Shown piece after piece: positions 1-5,031 of a DNA stretch of 5,286 bases. The stretch lies in contig JAEYOM010000118.1 in the NCBI GenBank assembly GCA_023411715.1, positions 1 to 5,286 of the forward strand. Reading direction: 5' to 3'. The stretch comes from Bacillota bacterium. Lineage in GTDB: Bacteria > Bacillota > Clostridia > Acetivibrionales > DTU013. Position 1 is the stretch's first letter; every line of letters begins with the position of its first letter. Made by a program: the position numbers and the translations under genes. The notes beneath the pieces were generated by a model, which saw only the letters and a list, made by a program, of their open reading frames with translations, did not search any database and was not told the origin of the DNA.

Positions 1-2
1 GT

Positions 3-1256
3 AAGCACCAGCCCTGCGTGGCGGGATGTCCAGTCAATGTGCGCATACCGGAATTTCTTAATAAGGTTGTTGAAGGCGACTTTGAAGCCGCTTACCGCGT
101 TCTGCTTTCTACCAACTGCCTGCCTGCTATCAGTGGGCGTGTCTGCCCGCAGGAGACCCAGTGTGAGGCCAAGTGCGTGCGCGGCATAAAAGGCGAGCCG
201 GTCGGAATCGGCCGCATAGAGCGCTTTGTTGCCGACTATGCGCGTGAACATAATATTTCGGTAGGCGAAAAGCCTGCGCCCAACGGACATAAAGTGGCAA
301 TTGTCGGCTCCGGCCCCGCCGGACTTGCCTGTGCGGGCGACCTTGTCGCAAAGGGCTACGATGTTACCATTTTTGAGGCGCTGCACGTTGCAGGTGGCGT
401 TCTCTCTTATGGCATTCCTGAATTCCGTCTGCCCAAGGCGATTGTTAAAAAGGAAGTAGATAACCTGCTTGAGCTTGGCGTCACCCTCAAAACCGACTAT
501 ATTGTCGGGCGGACCATCTCGGTTGACGAGCTTTTTGAAGAAGAAGGCTTTGAAGCGGTGTTTATCGGCTCGGGCGCAGGTCTCCCTAGCTTTATGAACA
601 TTCCGGGTGAGAACCTTTTAGGTGTGTATTCCGCCAATGAATACCTTACCCGTACCAATTTGATGAAAGCGTATCTTGACGACCACATGACCCCCATCTT
701 CCGTGGCAATTCTGTTGCCGTTGTTGGCGGCGGTAATGTGGCAATGGATGCTGCCCGTTGCGCAAAGCGTCTGGGTGCAGAAAATGTCTACATTGTATAT
801 CGCCGCAGCATGGAAGAGCTACCCGCTCGTGCTGAGGAAGTACATCACGCCATGGAAGAGGGCATCATCTTCAAGCTTTTGAACAATCCTGTTCAGATTC
901 TCGGCGACGAGAAGGGCCAGGTTAAGGGTATTGAATGCGTTGAAATGACGCTGGGCGAGCCCGATGCCTCCGGCCGCCGCCGTCCGATAGAAAAGCCCGG
1001 CTCCAACTTTGTTATTGATGTCGACACCGTCATTATGTCGATCGGCACCTCACCCAACCCGCTGATTAAAAATACCACCCCGGGTATTGAGGTTGACCGC
1101 AAAGGCTGCCTTGTTTGCACTGAAGATATGGCGACCACCCGTGCGGGCGGTTTCGCCGGCGGTGACGCCGTTACCGGTGCTGCCACGGTTATTCTTGCGA
1201 TGGGTGCAGGCAAAATTGCCGCTGAGTCCATTGATAAGTACATCATGGGGAAGTAA
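3..1256 (+). CDS. gltA: GltD/NfnB-type NADPH-binding Fe-S flavoprotein (annotated as NADPH-dependent glutamate synthase small subunit), 5'-truncated
   Basis: The reading frame is open from the window edge (first full codon at 3, KHQPC then VAGCPVNVRIPEF), so the gene starts upstream; the GTG at 18 is an internal valine. About 417 residues are visible, and roughly 45 are missing compared with the usual ~460 of this family. Counting from codon 3, cysteines at 5, 9, 39, 48, 54 and 58 form the N-terminal double [4Fe-4S] ligand region. GSGPAG at 102-107 is the FAD Rossmann motif. GGGNVAMDAAR at 242-252 is the NADPH-binding Rossmann motif. The C-terminal GGDAVTGAATVILAMGAG stretch completes the FAD site. 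The family carries electrons between NADPH, flavin and Fe-S clusters, as GOGAT small subunit or, in many clostridia, as NfnB/SudA of the NADH-dependent ferredoxin:NADP oxidoreductase. No glutamate synthase large subunit lies downstream; the upstream partner is outside the window. A terminator directly follows. The family call is firm. The choice between GOGAT and Nfn is open, and the symbol gltA only follows common clostridial usage. Confidence 0.93.
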   Translation, partial: KHQPCVAGCPVNVRIPEFLNKVVEGDFEAAYRVLLSTNCLPAISGRVCPQETQCEAKCVRGIKGEPVGIGRIERFVADYAREHNISVGEKPAPNGHKVAIVGSGPAGLACAGDLVAKGYDVTIFEALHVAGGVLSYGIPEFRLPKAIVKKEVDNLLELGVTLKTDYIVGRTISVDELFEEEGFEAVFIGSGAGLPSFMNIPGENLLGVYSANEYLTRTNLMKAYLDDHMTPIFRGNSVAVVGGGNVAMDAARCAKRLGAENVYIVYRRSMEELPARAEEVHHAMEEGIIFKLLNNPVQILGDEKGQVKGIECVEMTLGEPDASGRRRPIEKPGSNFVIDVDTVIMSIGTSPNPLIKNTTPGIEVDRKGCLVCTEDMATTRAGGFAGGDAVTGAATVILAMGAGKIAAESIDKYIMGK

Positions 1257-1275
1257 GCCGTTACAACAAAAGAAT

Positions 1276-1312
1276 AAAAGCCGCGGAGCCTATGGTTTTG
1301 CGGCTTTTTCTT
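1276..1312 (+). terminator. Intrinsic terminator after the gltA-like gene
   Basis: AAAAGCCGC (1276-1284) pairs perfectly with GCGGCTTTT (1300-1308). The stem can continue inward through GGAGCC/GGTTTT, using G-U pairs, down to a three-base TAT loop. A T-rich tail (1305-1312, TTTTTCTT) follows. It lies 20 bp after the gltA-like stop codon. It also sits only 17 bases before the start codon of the next gene, so it separates the two genes or limits read-through into the second. Confidence 0.85.
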
Positions 1313-1329
1313 ACAGAGGTGGTGACAGC

Positions 1330-2163
1330 ATGATAAAGCGCCGCAGATTGTTTTGCCAGCTCTCGCCGGCGGCGTACCGCATCTCGGTATTAAAGGGCTG
1401 TGTACTGCGTCGCGCAGGCGATTGGCTTTCGGGCGTGCGGTTTGCCGCAGACCGGCAGCAGCAGCCGCTGCCATTGGTGGTTTACCGGCACAATTCGCTC
1501 ATACGGCGCACACTGGGCGATGTCGACCCGCAGCTGCAGCAAAACAAAGCGGTCAATCTTGCGATTGCCGCGCCAAAGGTGTCGCATGTGCTGATAAGGC
1601 CGGGCGAGACCTTTTCGTTCTGGCAGCTGGTCGGGCGCTGTACCGCCAAGGCGGGCTACCGCGAGGGCATGGTGATACAAAACGGTGAGGTGGAGCGTGG
1701 CATCGGCGGGGGGCTTTGCCAGTTTACCAACCTTTTGCACTGGATGGTGCTGCACGCGCCGCTGACCATCACCGAGCATCACCACCACGACGGGCGGGAT
1801 TTATTTCCCGATTTCGGCAGGCAGGTGCCGTTTGGAACGGGAACGTCAATTTTTTATAATTATATTGATTACCGCTTTAAAAACAACAGCGTGATAACCT
1901 TTCAGCTTGTGGCATACGTCACCGATACCCACCTTTGCGGAGAATTGCGCGCCGACCGGCTGCCGCAGCTGAAATACCACATAGAACTGCGTGACGAAGC
2001 CTTTGTACAGAAGGACGACGGTATCTACCGTGTTGGCAGGCTTTATCGCAATGCGATTGACCGCGTTACCGGCAATACCGTCAGCAGCACACTGATAAAA
2101 GAAAACCATGCGCGCATCGCTTACCCGATCGATGCGGCAATGGTGGTTGAAGCACCGGGTTAA
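1330..2163 (+). CDS. VanW family protein
   Basis: This is a 277-residue protein starting MIKRRRLFCQLSP. The frame is open upstream to 1087 inside the previous gene, but ATG 1330 is chosen for two reasons: an AGAGGTGG Shine-Dalgarno lies at 1315-1322, and the family N-terminus (KRRLFC-LSP-Y-ISVLK) begins here. Family-typical blocks are YRHNSLIRRTLG (52-63), NKAVNLAIAAPKV (72-84), RPGETFSFWQLVG (90-102), GGGLCQFTNLLHWMVLH (126-142), EHHHHDGRDLFPDFGRQVPFGTG (149-171) and YNYIDYRF (176-183). The length matches the usual 270-280 residues. No signal peptide or membrane segment is evident. VanW is named after an accessory gene of vanB-type vancomycin-resistance clusters, but its biochemical role is unknown and most homologues, like this one, have no van genes beside them. 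No promoter is visible between the upstream terminator and the start codon. A resistance role should not be inferred. Confidence 0.93.
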   Translation: MIKRRRLFCQLSPAAYRISVLKGCVLRRAGDWLSGVRFAADRQQQPLPLVVYRHNSLIRRTLGDVDPQLQQNKAVNLAIAAPKVSHVLIRPGETFSFWQLVGRCTAKAGYREGMVIQNGEVERGIGGGLCQFTNLLHWMVLHAPLTITEHHHHDGRDLFPDFGRQVPFGTGTSIFYNYIDYRFKNNSVITFQLVAYVTDTHLCGELRADRLPQLKYHIELRDEAFVQKDDGIYRVGRLYRNAIDRVTGNTVSSTLIKENHARIAYPIDAAMVVEAPG

Positions 2164-2175
2164 ATATGGTAAAAT
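2147..2175 (+). promoter_or_regulatory. Sigma-A promoter for the metallo-hydrolase gene
   Basis: TTGAAG (2147-2152) is separated by 17 bp from TAAAAT (2170-2175), with an extended -10 TGG immediately before the -10 hexamer. Transcription would start near 2182. The promoter overlaps the last codons and stop of the vanW-like gene, so the hydrolase gene appears to be transcribed independently with a leader of about 150 nt. Motif matching only; no start-site data. Confidence 0.7.
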
Positions 2176-2181
2176 GAACTC

Positions 2182-2334
2182 ATAGGCATATATTCAGACG
2201 CGAAATGCCTTTACGCCAAACAGAATCATTTGTTTTGGCATTGGCAATGTGACAAAGGCTCAAGCGCCGTGTGCACTGCCTACCACTAAGCGCAATGCGC
2301 TTGTGGAATAAGATGAGAAAAGAGGCGCAAGACA
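2182..2334 (+). promoter_or_regulatory. Structured 5' leader of the metallo-hydrolase gene, class not recognised
   Basis: The segment between the predicted transcription start and the hydrolase start codon carries several possible helices. AGGCAT (2184-2189) can pair with ATGCCT (2205-2210). Alternatively GCCTTT (2207-2212) can pair with AAAGGC (2254-2259), enclosing a hairpin of GCCAAACA (2215-2222) with TG/TTTGGC (2231-2239, one bulged T). These first two choices share bases and exclude each other. CCAC-T-AAGCGC (2283-2293) folds on GCGCTT-GTGG (2297-2306) around an AAT loop. GCGCC (2264-2268) could pair with GGCGC (2324-2328), which touches the Shine-Dalgarno site. No T tract follows any hairpin, so transcription termination is unlikely. 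I do not recognise a known riboswitch consensus. It may be a cis-regulatory RNA, or simply a long leader with chance pairings. Confidence 0.4.
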
Positions 2335-2952
2335 ATGAAAATCACCTGGCACGGACATTCCTGCTTTAAAGTTGAAACCCATAACGGATCGGTAGTATTT
2401 GACCCGTACGAAGACGGACGCGTACCGGGCTATGCATTGCTGCCGCGGGATCTTTCTGCGGATGTCTTGTTATGCAGCCATCAGCATGGCGATCATAACG
2501 CTGCGCATCTGGTTAGCGTTAGTGGTGCTCCGGTCGGCATTACTGTTGACAAACTGCAAACTTATCATGACGATGAGGCGGGGGCAAAACGTGGGGAAAA
2601 CATCATACACATCGTCAACGCAGAGGGGATGCGGCTGGCGCATATGGGTGATCTTGGCTGTATGCCAACCGAGGCGCAGATTGCTGCCCTTAAGGGTGTG
2701 GATGTGATTTTGGTTCCTGTCGGCGGATTTTACACCATTGACGCGGCACAGGCCAAGGCGCTTGTCGATGCTGTTGGCGCACGCGTTGTGGTGCCGATGC
2801 ACTATCGCACCGAGCAGTTTGGTTACCCGGTTATCGGTGAGCTTAACGCCTTTACCGATCTGTGCAGCGATGTGGTGTATTACAAGGGGAACAGCTTCAC
2901 AGTTACGGCGCAGACTTCTTCGCAAACGGCGGTATTAAAATACTGTCCGTAA
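2335..2952 (+). CDS. Metallo-beta-lactamase-fold hydrolase (YtkL/UlaG-like, Lactamase_B_3 type)
   Basis: A 205-residue predicted cytoplasmic protein with no signal peptide or membrane segment. The start ATG 2335 has an AGAGG Shine-Dalgarno nine bases upstream (2321-2325), and MKITWHGHSCF is the typical family N-terminus. Metal-site residues of the fold are present: H6/H8 region, H49-Q-H51-G-D53-H54 (the HxHxDH motif), D106 in AHMGDLG, and H156 in VPMHY. Other family signatures are YHDDEAGAKRGEN (77-89) and VPVGGFYTIDA (127-137). The length fits compact members of the family, which usually bind two zinc or manganese ions and hydrolyse esters, lactones or phosphodiesters. UlaG (L-ascorbate-6-phosphate lactonase) is a relative, but no ascorbate genes are nearby, so the substrate is unknown. 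The gene appears monocistronic, with its own promoter and terminator. Confidence 0.93.
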   Translation: MKITWHGHSCFKVETHNGSVVFDPYEDGRVPGYALLPRDLSADVLLCSHQHGDHNAAHLVSVSGAPVGITVDKLQTYHDDEAGAKRGENIIHIVNAEGMRLAHMGDLGCMPTEAQIAALKGVDVILVPVGGFYTIDAAQAKALVDAVGARVVVPMHYRTEQFGYPVIGELNAFTDLCSDVVYYKGNSFTVTAQTSSQTAVLKYCP

Positions 2953-2971
2953 AAGTTGTTATAAAATAGCT

Positions 2972-3006
2972 AAAAAGCGCTGTCGGAAACCCGACGAGCG
3001 CTTTTA
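2972..3006 (+). terminator. Intrinsic terminator after the metallo-hydrolase gene
   Basis: AAAAGCGCT (2973-2981) pairs with AGCGCTTTT (2997-3005). The stem continues as GTCGG/CCGAC (2982-2986 with 2991-2995) around an AAAC loop, with one bulged G at 2996. Only four T residues follow on the + strand. Read on the minus strand, the same hairpin is followed by five, so it may act in both directions. It starts about 20 bp after the hydrolase stop codon. Confidence 0.75.
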
Positions 3007-3162
3007 ATATGAATGCGTCATGCTAAGTAAAGTAATACTGCCGCTAAGGAATGCACTGGGAAATATCATGTGGTGGTGAGAACATCGAACAATCCCTCAG
3101 ATTATTGAACGTGCGCCCCGGGCTTATGTGCTTAGATACGTCTATTTTGATAGAGCTCTTTT
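3007..3162. other. Convergent intergenic stretch without a recognisable gene
   Basis: Between the two terminators no open frame on either strand exceeds about 15 codons with a plausible ribosome binding site. A small inverted repeat TCTAT-TTTG-ATAGA lies at 3141-3154. The ten bases at 3140-3149 recur at 3214-3223, across the end of the symporter gene. I see no tRNA, promoter or mobile-element end that I would defend. It is probably spacer or decayed sequence. Confidence 0.5.
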
Positions 3163-3204
3163 AAAAAAAGGCGCCATGCCCGGATCTCAGGGCATGGTGC
3201 CTTT
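3163..3204 (-). terminator. Intrinsic terminator of the symporter gene (minus strand)
   Basis: A long stem forms between 3167-3181 (AAAGGC-G-CCATGCCC) and 3190-3204 (GGGCATGG-T-GCCTTT), with an eight-base loop and a single internal mismatch when read as minus-strand RNA. On the minus strand the stem runs straight into seven T residues (3169-3163). It begins 12 bp after the symporter stop codon at 3216-3218. Confidence 0.9.
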
Positions 3205-3215
3205 AGTCGTTAAGT

Positions 3216-4625
3216 CTATTTTGGTACCTTAATCTTATTTAAGTAATTGGTTGTTTCCTTTGCAACAACACCCGAAAGCGCCAGGAGTGCCACCAGGTTC
3301 GGGAAGGCCATGAGGCCGTTGAAGATATCTGCGATGTTCCAAACGGCGGCGACAGTCATGTAGGGGCCGATAAACACGGCGAGTATATACAGGTAACGAT
3401 AAATAAGTACCGCCTTCTGGTTGCCGTTTGTAAAATATTCAAGACAGCGTTCGCTGTAGTAATCCCAACCGAGGATGGTGGTGAACGCAAAGAAAATCAG
3501 GCAAAGCATCAGCATAAACGCCGAGAAGCGCGGGTCAAACGGCAAACCGTTCTGGAAGGCTTGCGAGGTAATTTCTACACCCTTTAAACCGATGTTCCAG
3601 GTGCCAGTAACGACAATGCACAACCCAGTAATGGTGCAGATGATAATGGTGTCGATAAAAGTACCGGTCATCGATACAAGGCCCTGACGTACCGGCTCTT
3701 TTGTCTGAGCAGCTGCGGCAGCGATAGGCGCTGAGCCCAGGCCCGCCTCGTTTGAAAAGATGCCGCGTGCAATGCCCTTTTGCATGGCGATGGTGATACT
3801 GCCGACCACACCTCCGGTGACTGCCTGTGGATTAAACGCGCCGGTTATAATGAGGCTTAAAGCATGCGGAATCTTATTCGCGTTGCAAACAAGCAGCAAT
3901 AAACCAAAAAAGACGTAGATAATGGCCATAAATGGCACGACAATTTGAGCAACCAACGAAATACGCTTTAATCCACCCAAAATAACCAGTGCCGTACAGA
4001 TGGTGACCAGCGCACCTGCGACAATGACCGCCCAGGAATACTGTGCGCCGAAAAGCGAAACGGTATAGCGGTTATCGGCATCAAAAAAGCCCTTAACTGC
4101 CGAGGCGATGCCGTTGACCTGTGTAAAGGTTCCTATACCAAACAGACCAACGCCCATTCCGAAAAACGCAAATAACTTAGCCATCCACTTCCATTTGCTG
4201 CCCATGCCACGCTCGATGTAATAAAACGGGCCTCCGAGCACATGCCCGTCGGGCGCAATATCGCGGTAGAGAATGGCCAGAACGCCTTCGGCATACTTTG
4301 TGGCCATGCCGAAAAACGCGGCCAGCCACATCCAGAACAACGCGCCGGGGCCGCCGGCATATATGGCGGTCGCAACGCCGACAATGTTGCCGGTACCGAT
4401 TGTAGCAGACATTGCGGTGCAAAGTGCCCCAAAACTAGTGACTTCACCCTTGCCACTCTCTTCATTTTTAACCATAAAGCGTAACGCCTTGGGTAGGTGC
4501 CATACCTGCAGCAGCCCCAGCCGTGCAGTAAGATAAAAACCCGTTACCATGATGAAGGCTATCAGGGGTAGACCCCATACCAAATCATCAAACCATACAA
4601 TCCACGCGTCTAATTGTGCTAACAT
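3216..4625 (-). CDS. AGCS-family alanine/glycine:cation (sodium or proton) symporter
   Basis: A 469-residue integral membrane protein. The open frame extends upstream to 4847, but that part lies in the riboswitch leader. The ATG at 4625-4623 (MLAQLDAWIVWFDDLVWG) is chosen because an AAGGAG site lies ten bases upstream (4641-4636) and family members start this way. Family motifs are GTGNIVGVA (77-85), GGPGALFWMW (91-100), KYAEG (110-114), GGPFYYIERGMG further on, and FSNEAGLGSAP (290-300). Numerous hydrophobic segments run through the protein, consistent with the roughly ten or eleven membrane helices of the family. The length is typical (440-480). The family couples inward sodium or proton flow to uptake of small neutral amino acids, usually alanine and glycine. 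The glycine riboswitch in its leader argues that glycine is a physiological substrate here. Expression is probably controlled by riboswitch-governed attenuation. It stands alone, with its own terminator. Confidence 0.95.
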   Translation of the reverse strand: MLAQLDAWIVWFDDLVWGLPLIAFIMVTGFYLTARLGLLQVWHLPKALRFMVKNEESGKGEVTSFGALCTAMSATIGTGNIVGVATAIYAGGPGALFWMWLAAFFGMATKYAEGVLAILYRDIAPDGHVLGGPFYYIERGMGSKWKWMAKLFAFFGMGVGLFGIGTFTQVNGIASAVKGFFDADNRYTVSLFGAQYSWAVIVAGALVTICTALVILGGLKRISLVAQIVVPFMAIIYVFFGLLLLVCNANKIPHALSLIITGAFNPQAVTGGVVGSITIAMQKGIARGIFSNEAGLGSAPIAAAAAQTKEPVRQGLVSMTGTFIDTIIICTITGLCIVVTGTWNIGLKGVEITSQAFQNGLPFDPRFSAFMLMLCLIFFAFTTILGWDYYSERCLEYFTNGNQKAVLIYRYLYILAVFIGPYMTVAAVWNIADIFNGLMAFPNLVALLALSGVVAKETTNYLNKIKVPK

Positions 4626-4643
4626 AACTCTTTTTCTCCTTAT

Positions 4644-4675
4644 AAAAAAATAAGCCGAAACTTTCGTTTCGACTT
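4644..4675 (-). terminator. Attenuator terminator in the symporter leader
   Basis: Read on the minus strand, AAGTCGAAAC (4675-4666) pairs with GTTTCGGCTT (4661-4652) around a GAAA loop: ten pairs, one of them G-U. One base later comes a run of seven T (4650-4644). The structure sits between the glycine aptamer and the Shine-Dalgarno site (4641-4636) of the symporter gene. It is therefore best read as the expression platform of the riboswitch rather than the end of another gene. Confidence 0.85.
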
Positions 4676-4723
4676 TCCGGAGACGTGACAATAGTGATAT
4701 CCGCATTATAAAAAGATACCAAA

Positions 4724-4801
4724 CTCTGTCCTTTTGCCTGAGAGATCGCTTGCCACAAAGCAAACTTACACCTTCGGCGCCCTTTAAGGGACTCTCCAGA
4801 G
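4724..4801 (-). promoter_or_regulatory. Glycine riboswitch, single aptamer
   Basis: On the minus strand the conserved glycine-aptamer elements appear in order. CTCTGGAGAG at 4801-4792 forms the 5' sides of P1 and P2. CCCT-TAA-AGGG (4789-4779 region) is a small hairpin. GCCGAAGG starts near 4779. GTTTGC (4765-4760) pairs with GCAAGC (4752-4747). CTCTCAGGCAAAAGGACAGAG ends at 4724 and carries the conserved 3' core. P1 is CTCTG/CAGAG. The CTCTGGAGAG/GGACAGAG pairing resembles the second aptamer of tandem glycine riboswitches. No full partner aptamer is visible up- or downstream, so it appears to be a singlet. Glycine binding would alter formation of the terminator at 4644-4675 and hence symporter transcription. 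Whether glycine turns the gene on or off cannot be settled by eye. Confidence 0.92.
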
Positions 4802-4874
4802 AATCTAACGGCTTCCGCCCCAGAACAAGCGTGCACATGGCGTACAACTGTATTCTAAAACGGTCAGCTTGTTT

Positions 4875-4903
4875 AAAATACCATATAAAAAGTGAAATTG
4901 CAA
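4875..4903 (-). promoter_or_regulatory. Candidate sigma-A promoter of the riboswitch-symporter transcript
   Basis: On the minus strand TTGCAA (4903-4898) is followed after 17 bp by TATTTT (4880-4875), with an extended -10 TGG just upstream of the -10 hexamer, the same style as the promoter at 2147-2175. Transcription would begin near 4868. That leaves about 67 nt before the aptamer and a total leader of about 240 nt. A TTGACA also occurs on this strand at 5004-4999, but no good -10 follows at 16-18 bp. Confidence 0.6.
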
Positions 4904-4960
4904 GTATAATTTTGAATTCAAGCGGCGCATTCTTTGCAAGTAAAAACTGCCAACTAATCT

Positions 4961-4975
4961 GTGAAACCTTTTCAC
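4961..4975. repeat. Inverted repeat GTGAAA-CCT-TTTCAC in the divergent promoter region, possible operator
   Basis: A perfect 6-bp inverted repeat with a three-base centre lies between the symporter leader promoter and the divergent + strand gene. It is flanked asymmetrically by CTAAT (4954-4958) and ATTAG (4981-4985), which are also inverted. It is near, but not equal to, the catabolite-repression (cre) consensus: it is one base too short and lacks the central CG. It could bind a dimeric regulator or form an RNA hairpin. Function is unproven. Confidence 0.4.
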
Positions 4976-5031
4976 CAAATATTAGTATAAGTTGATTATG
5001 TCAAGCATAGCCTTTTTCAGGGGGTGTGGAC

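Noticed and set aside
1087..1329. N-terminal extension of the vanW-like frame into the gltA-like gene
   Set aside because: It lies in another frame of a well-conserved gene and crosses the terminator. The family N-terminus and the Shine-Dalgarno both place the start at 1330.
893..1474. 193-codon minus-strand ORF
   Set aside because: It is antisense to the gltA-like and vanW-like genes, runs through the terminator, has low-complexity alanine/proline-rich content and no recognisable motif.
2205..2252. Fifteen-codon ORF (MPLRQTESFVLALAM) in the hydrolase leader as a leader peptide
   Set aside because: It has no Shine-Dalgarno upstream and no telling run of one amino acid. An ORF this short is expected by chance.
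3071..3108. tRNA-like fragment on the minus strand (GTTCGAT followed by ACCACCA)
   Set aside because: The bases around the GTTCGAT do not form a T-stem, and no acceptor, D or anticodon arms can be found. At most it is a chance resemblance.
3140..3223. Ten-base direct repeat GTCTATTTTG at 3140-3149 and 3214-3223 as attachment site or element end
   Set aside because: It is too short and AT-rich to be meaningful. No integrase, transposase or inverted ends accompany it.
4626..4847. N-terminal extension of the symporter reading frame (74 extra residues to an ATG at 4847)
   Set aside because: It overlaps the glycine aptamer and attenuator, has no Shine-Dalgarno, and does not resemble the family N-terminus. 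The ATG at 4625 has a proper site.
4961..4975. Catabolite-repression (cre) site
   Set aside because: The outline TGAAA...TTTCA is similar, but the site is 13 rather than 14 bases and lacks the central CG of the consensus.
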